This document shows, piece by piece, positions 48,501 to 58,316 of a DNA stretch of 64,000 bases. The stretch covers positions 33,626,151-33,690,150 of the forward strand of contig NC_054877.1 in the NCBI RefSeq assembly GCF_018320785.1, in the 5' to 3' direction. The notes below the pieces were generated by a model, which did not search any database, was not told where the DNA came from, and worked only from the letters and a program-made list of their open reading frames with translations. The position numbers were made by a program, and so were the translations under genes. How positions within the stretch are numbered: the first letter of the stretch is position 1; every line of letters begins with the position of its first letter. The stretch comes from Cheilinus undulatus (taxonomy: Eukaryota; Chordata; Actinopteri; Labriformes; Labridae).

Positions 48501-50841
48501 GGGCTCTCACTAGCAGTAATGCTCCTCCCTCTAAAGGTAAAAATGCTGAGTCATGTTTCCTTGTCATTCAGAGGGTGACTGTGCTGCTTGATATAAACAT
48601 CTAAAGACATCACACTGACTACATTGTATCTGTACAAGTTAGATCACAAATGAAATGGCTGAAACTGTTACTCATCCCCGAGAGTTTATTATGCCGTAGT
48701 TAAAATATCATCTACATTTAAATGTCACACTTCTTCTGTCTGATGTAGAGGGGCTTCCATCATCGTTCCTAGCTCACAATCTGGACCCTCCCGGGTCTTT
48801 GAAGGATCACTGCGCAGTCAACGATCTGAACGGCTTCCAGAGTGCCCGGCCCATGACAGAAATGAACATCCCCGTCAAGCCCGGCCTGCCAGTCTCTGAA
48901 TTAGAGACACACCTGGATAATCTTACCCTAAAGCCTCAGCAACAAGGTACTAACAGATATAACTGTACTGATAATATGATTACTATAAAGCTCTGGAAAT
49001 TTCATCTTAAAATAAAATGGTTTGCTTGGTAATAGTTTATAGTGAAGTACACATGTTGACATTTGACTACATGTAATAAAAATGTCTCGAAGTAGCCTAT
49101 TGATGCTTTTCAAGTCAGTATAAATGACTTGTTCTGCGTTACCACTTTCTACTTTTAACAAGCAATTTACTAAATTTGACCCATTAATATAACCCTTATT
49201 AATTCTCATTGACTGTTATACAGAGAGTTATTTTACTTGAATTACAAACTGTATCTGCTTGCATCAGCATTGTGGCACTACAACCTTATATCTCAGCAGT
49301 GAGAACAAGTAAGACAGATTTATGGTTACAAAGGTAAAAGCAAATGCAGCATGGGCAGGAATTAACACCTTCATACTTTCACCACTGTAGAAGTATGAGT
49401 GTTGTTTCATTTATGATTAAAGTGACTAGTAAATTGACAATACAGTATGTTGCTTTTACACATGCTACAAAACTCTTGTGAAGATTTATAAGTTGGCTCT
49501 GAAACAGACTGAAATTAATACTAATGCCTCTATAAGACCTATAAAAGCAAACTAAACCGTTAGCTTGAAGACTCATTATTTCTCTAGTGTCTATACTGTA
49601 TGAAGCTGATCCAGAGTCCTTGCCAGACGGACTGATGAATTAAATGCTTCCAAAACGGCTTTTTTTCACATTTTCCAAAGTGAGGTTCAAGAAACACTAC
49701 TTGCACAAATACTTGACAAGATCTTAAAAAAATAATTTAGTCCACAGAAGGCACCAAAATCAACACAAATAAAAAGTTCCTCACATAAGCTTTAATGTTG
49801 ATATACAGTGCTTAACAAATTTATTAGACCACCTGTCATATTTGTCTCAAAGACCATCCAGCATCATGAAGTGCTTTAATGCAGACTCTTTCATTTTCAG
49901 TGAGCCCTCCACGATTTACCATTTTGAACAGGAATGAGGAATTTCAAACTGAATTCATCCAAATTTGAGCCGGCTCACTGGGCTTTTCTAAGAAGTCAGA
50001 AATTTATCAAGCATAACATTCAACTACTAAAACTAATTTTTCTGTTCAGGAATGCAAGTAAATAACTATAATTTGACATATTAATCAAGAAATAATAATG
50101 TGCTTTAACTCTTTTTTTTTCAGTTTTTTGTAAAGCAGTAAATTTGAAAATTCATGGATAACAATAATAATGATATTTTAGCATTAAAAATATCATTTGG
50201 GTTAAAGAGCTTCTGCATATTGGTGTGTTAACCATTGCGGAAACATAAAAAATGATTTTGGTAATTACCAATGCTGTTAATTTAGGGCAGCTGTGGCATA
50301 AACCTTACTTTGGTTAGGTTAGGGTGGTCTAATAAATTTGTTAAGCACCGTGTATATACCCTCTTATAGAGCATTATAATTGTTTAACTGACACTAAAAT
50401 TTGCCGTTCAATCTGTATCCCTCCTCTCCTTCCTCTCTTGCAGCAGCTTACTCTCCTCCCCTGCAACACTCTCCTCTCCCTACCTTTCAAGGCCAATTTG
50501 CTACTTGGATCTCGTCGCACCGTGAGAAGATTGTCTCTCAGATGACGGAGGCATGCCTGAACCAGACCCTGGATGCCCTGCTGGCTCGCACTTTGTTGAT
50601 GCAAGAGGATTATGAACTTGTAAAGAATCAGACCACACGCACCGCGAAAGTCCGCCAGCTGCTGGACATCTGTCCCAAACACAACGAAGACTTCTGCCGC
50701 ATTGTTGTACAAAAGCTGCGTGACAACAAACAGATGGGTCTGCAGCCTTACCCGCCTGAAATCGGTTCCCCTTCTCCCACTGTCGTCCATCCCACGGCAC
50801 CTCAACTCTCCATGTCGTATAATATACCGAGGAACATGTAG
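36552..50841 (+). CDS. ripk2: Receptor-interacting serine/threonine-protein kinase 2
   Basis: Eleven coding exons: 36552-36751, 38675-38828, 39479-39634, 41508-41665, 42232-42281, 42362-42523, 45663-45748, 48200-48301, 48440-48536, 48749-48946 and 50444-50841. All are GT-AG and phase-compatible, giving 586 residues (human 540). The kinase domain has a Gly loop SRGGFGTVF (34-42), VAIK Lys56, the HRD-variant HHDLKTQN with catalytic Asp155, DFG 173-175 and MPPE. A Ser/Pro-rich linker follows. The C-terminal CARD (about 465-555) contains [26 protein letters not shown] and [15 protein letters not shown] instead of HRD is normal for RIPK2. Mammalian RIPK2 polymerises with NOD1/NOD2 through its CARD, is ubiquitinated and activates NF-kB and MAPK. 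The ATG chosen has purine at -3 and G at +4; Met7 is an alternative. Introns 6 and 10 carry transposons. The ORF shows no lesions. Confidence 0.96.
37250..37321 (+). mobile_element. LINE (L2-type) 3' tail in ripk2 intron 1
   Basis: 'aaaggtgctatataaataaagttattattatt' is the usual 3' terminus of fish L2-type LINEs followed by a (TTA)n tail. No coding part remains. Confidence 0.7.
40450..40975. repeat. Degenerate 'TTTTGCCACTTTT' tandem repeat in ripk2 intron 3
   Basis: Repeating phrases such as 'ttttgccactttt', 'ttgcccattttt' and 'taacccatttt'. The larger block 'cttctttttaccacttgcaactta...cactgtaaccca...' recurs after about 190 bp in diverged form, indicating higher-order duplication. Strongly T-rich on the coding strand. 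Confidence 0.7.
43189..43381 (-). repeat. tRNA-derived SINE in ripk2 intron 6
   Basis: On the minus strand the element opens with a tRNA-like head: A-box-like TGGACTAGCAGTT near 43369-43357 and B-box GGTTTGAATCC at 43325-43315. A body with 'catgtctctccccagctctctcac' and an A-rich tail (the T run at 43189-43202 on the plus strand) follow. It is flanked by TTTAGTTTTA-rich DNA on both sides (43130-43150 and 43745-43760), so it may be inserted in an older hAT-type MITE. Confidence 0.75.
43851..44800 (+). mobile_element. Tc1-like transposon, internally deleted, in ripk2 intron 6
   Basis: The 950 bp element lies between TA dinucleotides (43849-43850 and 44801-44802), with inverted termini starting CACTGTATTGCCAAAAGT at both ends. 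It is shorter than the ~1.6 kb autonomous form because the central part of the transposase gene is deleted. Same transcriptional orientation as ripk2. Confidence 0.92.
43985..44690 (+). pseudogene. Tc1-like transposase, central deletion and frameshifts
   Basis: It starts [11 protein letters not shown], with the first helix-turn-helix ([20 protein letters not shown]) and second DNA-binding segment present. After [10 protein letters not shown] the sequence jumps straight to [10 protein letters not shown], so the segment with the first catalytic Asp is missing. A stop follows CMLPAL. The next pieces, [20 protein letters not shown] and SPDLNPIE, continue in frame until further disruptions near 44525. 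It cannot encode an active transposase. Confidence 0.88.
44850..45392 (+). mobile_element. Tc1-derived MITE, copy A, in ripk2 intron 6
   Basis: The 543 bp element lies between TA at 44848-44849 and 45393-45394. Its inverted ends are CAGTGCTTAACAAATTTATT and a near-identical inverse. A short piece of transposase start ([15 protein letters not shown], from 45276) is followed almost directly by the right terminus, so nearly the entire transposase has been deleted. A near-identical copy lies inverted at 49806-50352. Confidence 0.9.
47430..47480 (-). mobile_element. hAT terminal remnant in ripk2 intron 7
   Basis: 'ggggcccacacttttgaaaacactg' is the inverse of a CAGTGTTTTCAAAAGTGTGG hAT-type terminus. 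The opposite end was not located. Confidence 0.4.
49806..50352 (-). mobile_element. Tc1-derived MITE, copy B (inverted), in ripk2 intron 10
   Basis: The 547 bp element lies between TA at 49804-49805 and 50353-50354. It is the reverse complement of copy A over its full length, with only scattered differences by eye. It contains the same truncated transposase start, here without copy A's stop ([20 protein letters not shown]). Both copies share the same deletion, so this is an amplified non-autonomous family. Confidence 0.9.
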
Positions 50842-50951
50842 CAGCAGTCACAGACAAGAAAGTGAAAGACTGTGCCGAATATACACTACACTGAGCTCTT
50901 AATGTTCATCAAGAAAGTCCACATGTTTTTCACCAGTTTTCCCCCTCCTTA

Positions 50952-50957
50952 AATAAA
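50952..50957 (+). terminator. Possible ripk2 polyadenylation signal
   Basis: First canonical AATAAA after the ripk2 stop codon, 111 bp downstream. A longer 3' UTR using a later signal (for example AATAAA near 53211) is equally possible. Confidence 0.35.
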
Positions 50958-53900
50958 CGACCTGAGGAACAGCTGGCTGATTAAAGAAAGACACGGGTAG
51001 AAAAAGAAGCAGCGGGCTCTGAAGTGTGATATCTGCTCATTAACAAGAGACAAAAGTACTAATTCTGTATGAACAGAATCAACCATTTTGACTGAATCAG
51101 TGATTTTATTTAACAGTTTTGTGGACTGATGAGGAGATTTTATTTTAGGTCTTTATTTTTTGAGTTGATGTGTTAGAGGTTTGTTTAGGTACTTAGTGTG
51201 TTCGTTTCCAACAGTCACTATTATGTATAAGCATTATGATGTAGCACAGTTGTTTTTTGTGCGGTGTGCTAATTTATAGAGCATTGATCGTATATTGATA
51301 CGTACAACGCCTCTCATTCTCCTTCTGTTGTACAAAAGCGAAGCCAAAATACCCTCAGGACAAAATTAGGCACTGACATATTGAGATGGGGATGTCATTT
51401 GGAGACAAGAAATGTGAAGAAAGGAGCTGGCTGTCTGATGACATACAGTATAGTTACTGATGACATGTCAACGATTGCGTAGGTAAACAGGAGAACAGAT
51501 TTTTGTTTCATTTTCTCTTGGCTTTAATCCTCTACTCTGCTAATCTGGTTAATGGCACTGCAAGGAGCCACATTTGTCAACAGACATGCCGATCATGATG
51601 TCAGATGTGCTTTTTTTTGTGTCAAACAACAACTTCAAACAAAAATACCCAGAAAAATTTACACCTAGACCTAAATAATCATTTTAATTATCATCACAAC
51701 AGACTGTGGGTTTTTAAAAATTCATTTTGCATTTATTTTACTTTCTAGATGACTCATGTGCCATCTGTTTACATGGAGGAGGCAAGGTTCAGCAAGAGTT
51801 ACTCAAAAGTTTCCAAAACCCAGAGTTTCGGCCATGGTGCACCTGCCCTGGAATTAAAAAAAAAAAAAGCCTTAAAATGGACAGTGCTGGGAGAGGGAAG
51901 GGATAAGACACACCCACTCAGTCCTGACCCCATCAGCCTTAACATCATACGGTCCACGCTGCTTTGTAGATTTGATTTTTAGCCGTAATGTCATAACCAT
52001 CCAAGGTAGACTTGCCATGAGCTACCCAAGTGTGAACCAATGGCATATGCTCCCGTAGAAGACGCATGCCTGTATATTATCAACCTTGTTTTAAGAATAG
52101 CATGGTATATCTGCAGTCTCTTGGAAAAGAACTACACTACCCACAATCCTAGAGTGTCAAAATGGTGTCTCTGTAGGCGTTACCCCTAATTTTGTCAATC
52201 AGCTGCCACTACTGAAGGTAACAGTTGTGGAAAAGAGGGCTATAACTGTTGAACTCTGTGGTGACAAAAGCTGCCACCAGATCAGCCAATAGAAAAATTC
52301 TGTTGCAGCGGCTTTGTTTCAACCTGTAGAGGGCAGTCATTGTACATATTTCTGCCGCAAACGAGACTGTTCTATCTGATCAACAACACAACTGAATACC
52401 ATATATGGCACAAAAGTGGTTTATTTGGAATTTAGTTATCCTTTAACTATTATAGCTTCACTTCTGGGTGGCTGTTGCTCTGTCCATTTTAGTATACAGT
52501 CCGTTAGAATACAAACATCTTTGATAAGCTCAGTTGCTCTAAAACTGACAGAAGGACTGTTAACATGCTGGTAAACCTGCAGCTTTATAAAGGTTTATTC
52601 CCCTCATAGTAACCATTTAACATCACGTAATCATGGTTTTATATCCTGAGATGCATCACCTGAGACAGGATGTGAGAGTATCGGCATCTTTGTGTTGAAC
52701 TGTATGACGTACATTGAATCAGCGAGAGACTGCACAGTCACAGTGTTGCTACTGTTAGCGATAGAACCATGTGGATGACTGCTGCTGAATGGAAAGTTTT
52801 TGTCCCTGACTCTACCTCTTTCTGTTTTTTCTAAGCTGCTGAGCTAAGAGAGGCACTGGGACACGGCGTAAAGAGGAAGTATAGACTGTAATGTTACACC
52901 CAGAGTGAGAGGGATGCATGTCTCTATACACATCTGTGTCTGGATTAAAAATGGACCAAAGTGTTGTGATTTCTTTCGGTCCTCTCTGCAGAAACCTCAC
53001 CTGTCTGTAATCCATGTCACATTCTCTTTAGAAACTACAGACTCATGGATACTCCAAAGTTAAAGATTATCCTCAGACTCCAGAGTAAGATTAAAAGTTT
53101 AATTTATTCTCCAGCTGAGTGTAAATATTGGGGTTTCCGTCCTCCAGCTTTTTATGTTATTCATATTTTTATGCACATTAGAAATGGAGCAAAAGTGTTT
53201 GAAATTCATGAATAAAAAACCCAGCATTATTGCAAGCAGGTGGAAAAGTTGGCATATCGATGAAAAAAGAAATTGAGCAACTGAGCCCCCTTTTCTGCAG
53301 TGTTTTAATTTTGTTTAAATGAGTAGCGCCACCTACAGCTCAACCTTTTGACTCCTAATACTCCTATTACAGCTGTGGATAGAAACACATTTGTACATTA
53401 CGTTTGAATGTAAACCCTACTGATGAAAACTGCTCTGAGAACAGTGTAAACACTTTATCTCTCTGTAGTCTTACATACTTTTCTACTTTAACTGTGCTTC
53501 CTGATCAGCTCAAACACACACACACACACACACACACCCCCCCGCACCCACACACACCTCTGTGCAGCAGCAGAAAGTTTAAGTGTATAAGTAACAGTTA
53601 TTTTCAGTCATACGTATGCAGGATTTTTGCTATTTGCCTACAATTGATTTTAGTTCTAGCAGACACACAAACCTTTTACTCCATGTTAACAATCATTTTT
53701 GTTTTTTATGTAAGTGAAATATTCCTTTAAGCGTCACCTATTATATATATAAACCACTTCACTGTGTCTAAGAACCCAAGCTGACATCTCCCAAACAGGT
53801 ATCTAAAATCCAAAGATGCTCAGTCATATTTGAGAAGCTAGATTCTGATTTAAGTTACTTCGATTCATGTCATTTTTGTACAGACCTGTACAGATTTCCC

Positions 53901-54940
53901 CCATTATGGCTTTGTTGCCTTCATCACTGCCTTCACTGCATATGATAGGTGCTTAAAATAGAAATGTAGCTGTGTGTTACAGTCTGTAACCACTTCATTT
54001 GTCACATGGTGACCTACATTTGCTTCAGCTTCTCTGAAAAGGTCCACTTCATGTTTTCATGATGTGGATCCACAGGTTCCCCATCATTCATCCACGTAGT
54101 TAAATAAGGCTGAACTAAACATGGAGAAACGAGTTCTTAGTGAGACACCTTTGTAAACAAAACCATACAGTCTCTTATGAGGGAATTTTAAAAATCCAGA
54201 AAGGCCAATCAAGGTCTATGCTTCCATCATGTTGTATTGCCTTGTCTCTGATAACTGTGCCTCATATTCAGCATGAAGTCTCAACCAGTCAAGTGCAAAC
54301 TTTTTTATAAGCATATCAGAGAGTGTTGAGTGAAATGAGACAAATTTGACATTTTGACACATTTTTATAGTATATTGTAGTTCCATCTTTTTTATGTATA
54401 TTTGCATCCGTGATCTGTTGTCAAAAACTTAAACATTGTTATGTAATTATTTGATATTCATAGAAATGCCTTGTGCAAAGTACTGGCCTGGTTTAGTGCC
54501 CATGTTCTTATCAGTGTCTGTTGATCAAACAGCCATGTTATTCGTTACATTAAGTTCATTTGATGTATTATAGTGGTTTCAATAGAAACTAAGATTTTCT
54601 TATACTATGTCAAGCTCTTCATTAAAAAGGTACCTTGTTTTTACTCCTGACTGCTTCTGTCTTTTTTCCTCCTGATTTGTACATGGCATAACAACCCAAA
54701 CTGTCATTCATGATATTTAAATGAAATTATCAGGGACTAACAGTGCAAGAAATACCTCAACGAGACACAAAATGATTGCAAAAGGGTGGCAAATGGCAAC
54801 AAAAAGGAATCAGTGAGACTAAAAGCAATAGAGACAAAAAAAAGCAAAGGAACATAAAGTAATATGAAAGACCACACATCTAGCAATGACCAAACATCTT
54901 ACAGAAAAACAAGAAAAAGACAACTACCAAGTGTAGTATA
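50958..54940. other. ripk2 3' flank, no further gene recognised
   Basis: It may include extended ripk2 3' UTR. No splice-bounded exon or transposon ends were identified. Contains the (CA)n tract below. Confidence 0.45.
53513..53537. repeat. (CA)n microsatellite
   Basis: About 12 CA units, followed by a C-rich and CA-rich stretch to 53560. Confidence 0.95.
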
Positions 54941-54949
54941 AAGACAGAT

Positions 54950-56027
54950 CCAGTCACTAGTTTATCTGTATTCCTGGCTACCATTACACCATGAAGACAA
55001 AGAACACATTTCAAGCCACTGAGAGAAAAGGTTATTGAAAATTATAAGTTAGTCAGTCAGTCATGTGTAAATCTGCCTAGCTTGACACAGTATCTATGGT
55101 TTCCAAATATAAATTCAAATTTTGATTCATGTGACCACAGAACAGTTTTCCATTTAGCGTCAGTCCATTTTAAAGGAGATATTATGATGCAAAAATCCCT
55201 TTTTTAGGCTTTTTTCTAATAAAAATGTGTTCCTGGCCTGTCCACAATCCCCCCAAGTACCAGAAAAATCCATTCCCTTCCACCCTCTCATTCTCCACCT
55301 TTCAGAAAATGTGTGCTGAAACAAGCTGTTCTCAGATTTTATGCTCATGACCTCACATGGGGAGTTAGCCCTGCCCCCAGTTCTGGTTGGCCCTCCCCGC
55401 TTGGAAGAAAGTTCCACCCTCCTCTCCTGATCTTCCTCTCAGTTGCTAGTTGAGATGCTGGATAGCTCAGTGGGTTACTCTGCTGACTTTGATTTGGATT
55501 GATGTCTGTAAAATCAGGAATGCCAGATCCATTTCCTGAGAGGGGCGTGGTCAGGGGTGGAGTTAAACAGCTCATTAACATTTAAAGCCATAGACAGAAA
55601 TGGCTCGTTCTGAGAAGGGCTGAAATAAAAGGGCTTTTTAGACATGCAAAAATCCAATACTGGAGTTTTTTCAGCAACAAACTACACAGGCATATTTTGA
55701 GGACAATATAAACTTGTCTTAGAAGGGCAAAATATGTCCCCTTTAAATGAGCAGAGAAGACAGTGGCGTTGTTGGATCCTGTTTACATTTGGCTTCCTCT
55801 TTGTATGGTTCAGCTTTGACTTGCATTTGTGGATGGCACGGCCAACTGTGTTGCCAGACAATGATTCCTGGAACTGTTCCTGAGTCCATGCAGATTTTCA
55901 GTGCAGAATCATGCCGGTTTTTCACGCCTTTCCACCTGAGGACCCTGAGATCATGAGCATCCAATGTTGACCTTCGGGCTTTCCAGATCCTCTGAATGCT
56001 TTGGTAAAATTATGTACTCCAGATCAG
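54950..56027 (-). pseudogene. Tc1-like transposase relic split by a MITE
   Basis: Read on the minus strand, 55964-55750 resembles the N-terminal half of a Tc1 transposase: MDAHDLRVLRWKGVKNRHDS is close to the family's 'DARDLRALRRHC.KNRHDS' segment. The coding sequence continues across a 569 bp insertion (55174-55742) into 55169-55080, where 'tgaccacagaacagttttccatttagcgtcagtccatttt' reads as the FCGHMNQN-like part in degraded form. Multiple stops and gaps are present. Confidence 0.72.
55174..55742 (+). mobile_element. TTAA-type MITE, complete copy 2
   Basis: The 569 bp element is flanked by TTAA on both sides (55170-55173 and 55743-55746). Termini AGGAGATATTATG and AGGGGACATATTTTG (inverted) match imperfectly. 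Removing it and one TTAA restores an uninterrupted 'cagtccattTTAAatgag' in the host Tc1 relic, which confirms the boundaries. TTAA duplications occur in piggyBac and Kolobok; the AGG terminus fits Kolobok better. No ORF. Confidence 0.88.
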
Positions 56028-56342
56028 TGGTTCTCAACTTGTCTGACCTTGGGACCCAATGATATTTTTTAATAATGAAAACTAGTGACAAGAATTTGTA
56101 GTGCATCTTCTAAATATTGACCTGATGGAGTGAATATTTATACAGTCACTTGTTTTACATTACATATTTTTTATTTAATTGACAGTACTTTGTAGAAATC
56201 TGTTATCATCTCAAAATAAAGCACTCATTTTGTGTGTGTGTGTGTATTTGTCATAAAACCTTATTATATTAAACATGACTGATTTATAAAATCAGTCAAA
56301 GGGTATACTATCCAAGGGGATGAATACCTTGAAAAGGCACTG
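56028..56342. mobile_element. hAT terminus and Tc1-type terminus remnants
   Basis: CAGTGGTTCTCAACTTGTCT at 56028 is a classical hAT end without a recognised partner. At about 56298-56342 'ggggatgaataccttgaaaaggcactg' followed by TA is a Tc1-type right terminus. A (GT)n stretch lies at 56230-56246. Confidence 0.5.
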
Positions 56343-56344
56343 TA

Positions 56345-57385
56345 CTTCCTTTTTAATCCTTAACAAGTTCCTTTTACCATGGTCAAGTTGTAAAATCTTC
56401 AGTCTAAATATAAAAACAACAAAATCAATTACTCATAGTTTATGGCAGTAGAAAAATCCAAAATGATACAAACCTAGTTTTGAATGCAAAATAGAGGAAT
56501 TTTTAAAACAGCATACAAAATGATGTGATTTATTGACATGAACTACAGAGATTCTGAAATTAATTGCAATTCAAAATTCCAATCTTTTGAAGATTCTCTT
56601 CAAAATCTTTTAAAGACACAATAAAATAAATTGACTCAAGAAAGATACACAAAACAACCAAAGATATGCAAAGACATGCCAGAAAGAACATAAACTAATC
56701 ATTAAAGGAGCTTAAAAGATAAAAGATCAAATAGCAGAAACTCAAATGATACTAAACAACCACAGAATGATGAAAAAGCTTTCCAAAGAGGAACGGGACA
56801 GCTACAAAGATACAAAGAACAACTGCAAGCTTGAAGAGACAAAGAGAAACATAACACAATAGCAAAAATAATTGAGACATCAAGACACACAATTTGAACC
56901 ACAAAACTCACAGAGACACAGCTTCACCAACAATATTAGATTAAAAGGCCAGATGAGATGCAAAACATCTTCAAAAATATGCCATCTTAATATTGGAGGG
57001 TTGGTCTGCCTTCCTTTGTATCAATGTCTCATAACTCTCCAATGGGATATCAACTTCTCTGAATGACAGATGTTGTGGCATCTGTTGGGCCAAATACGTT
57101 TCATTGAGGGATCGTGTCATGCATTGTTTAAAACAGTAATCTGTTATATATTATACAATAAACTGAGTGTAAACTGTATGTTGACCCAGAAGCAGCCTGA
57201 CTCCCTCTGTCTTCACTGCTAAGAGCTCCCTTGGGGCACCAGCGAGGTCTTCTAGTCTCTGAAAATAGCACAAGGGGTGAACATGAGAGTGCGGTGTGAA
57301 TGGTGGTGGAAAAACACTCGTTGTGGTCATGCTGGGCTGCAGGGATTGCAACACCGACCATCCTGTAGCTGCCTGTGTAAGTACC
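56345..57385. other. Intergenic upstream of the y+LAT-like copy 1
   Basis: No exon recognised; A-rich on the plus strand (56620-56900). Presumably contains the promoter of the first y+LAT-like exon. It shows no clear similarity to the equivalent upstream region of copy 2. Confidence 0.4.
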
Positions 57386-57387
57386 TG

Positions 57388-57476
57388 GTTCAGAGGAGCA
57401 CAGTGACCTGAGGACGACTCTACATGCTCAGAGGAACAAACAAACCTGTTGACTTTCTACAAGTGAGCATAAAAAA
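57388..57476 (+). other. Putative 5' UTR exon, y+LAT-like copy 1
   Basis: The block 'gacgactctacatgctcagaggaacaaacaaacctgttgactttctaca' ends at a donor AAAAAG|TAAG-type junction (GT at 57477-57478). It is matched by 60180-60273 in copy 2, with the donor at the same relative place. Duplication together with the coding exon supports a real exon. The 5' limit is unknown. Confidence 0.55.
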
Positions 57477-57802
57477 GTAAGTTTTCTTTTATACTTTAAC
57501 ATTTATCTGTTTTTTTGGAATTAATATTACACTTCAGAAGCTATGTTTAGTTCCTGTCTGAATCGACAAACAGCTCTGTGGGACAAAAGAAACTGCTGTA
57601 TCATCCATGTGTTTGGCCATTTGCTGGCCTGGGTATTGTTAGCTCTTTGTCAACTATAGCCTAGCCTTGAGACCTAGCTAGACTTTAAAAAGTAAAGAAT
57701 TTCGGGAAATCATGCCCAAGTGATAAAATAGTACTGTGCTTCAAATGTTCCGTCAGTAATTTCCCTTTTAATTCTTGTTCATTTCCACATTAGGACCAGA
57801 CC

Positions 57803-58316
57803 ATGGGGGATCTGAGGCAGAAGTTGGGGGTTGTGTCTCATCGGATCTGCCCAAGTGCGTTGGCTGCATCCGATGAGGACTTTAAAGCACAGAAAAAGGA
57901 AGAGAAAATGCAGATGAAGAGAGAAATTTCTCTGATGAATGGAATCTGCCTCATTGTAGGAAACATGATTGGCTCTGGGATCTTTGTCTCACCTAAGGGT
58001 GTCCTCATGTACAGCAGCTCTTACGGACTGTCCCTGCTCATTTGGGCTTTTGGGGGGATCTTCTCTGTGTTTGGAGCTTTGTGCTACGCTGAGCTTGGGA
58101 CCACAATCACCAAGTCTGGAGCCAGCTACGCCTACATCCTTGAGTCCTTCGGAGGCCTCCTTGCTTTCATCCGTTTGTGGACATCCATCTTACTGATTGA
58201 GCCAGCGAGCCAGGCGGTGATTTCCCTGACATTCGCCAACTACTTGGTGGAGGCTTTCTACCCCACCTGCCAGCCGCCATATGATGCTGTACGACTGCTT
58301 GCAGCAGCCTGCCTCT
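57803..58316 (+). CDS. slc7a7-like: y+LAT (SLC7A7/6)-like transporter, first coding exon, copy 1
   Basis: The exon starts after the acceptor CACATTAG (57793). Its 514 coding nt (171 codons plus one base) end at the donor CTCT|GTAAGA. The frame reads through to a stop in the intron, which is not the real end. After a polar N-terminus, [20 protein letters not shown] enters TM1 with the substrate-site GSG (57-59). Family blocks [31 protein letters not shown] and [16 protein letters not shown] follow. Cys156 (YPTCQPPY) occupies the position of the light-chain cysteine that pairs with SLC3A2/4F2hc. Relatives exchange cationic for neutral amino acids plus Na+ at the basolateral membrane. No later exon (TM4 onward) appears before copy 2 at 61411, so this is either a partial duplicate or an alternative first exon. 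Assignment between SLC7A7 and SLC7A6 is uncertain. Confidence 0.88.
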
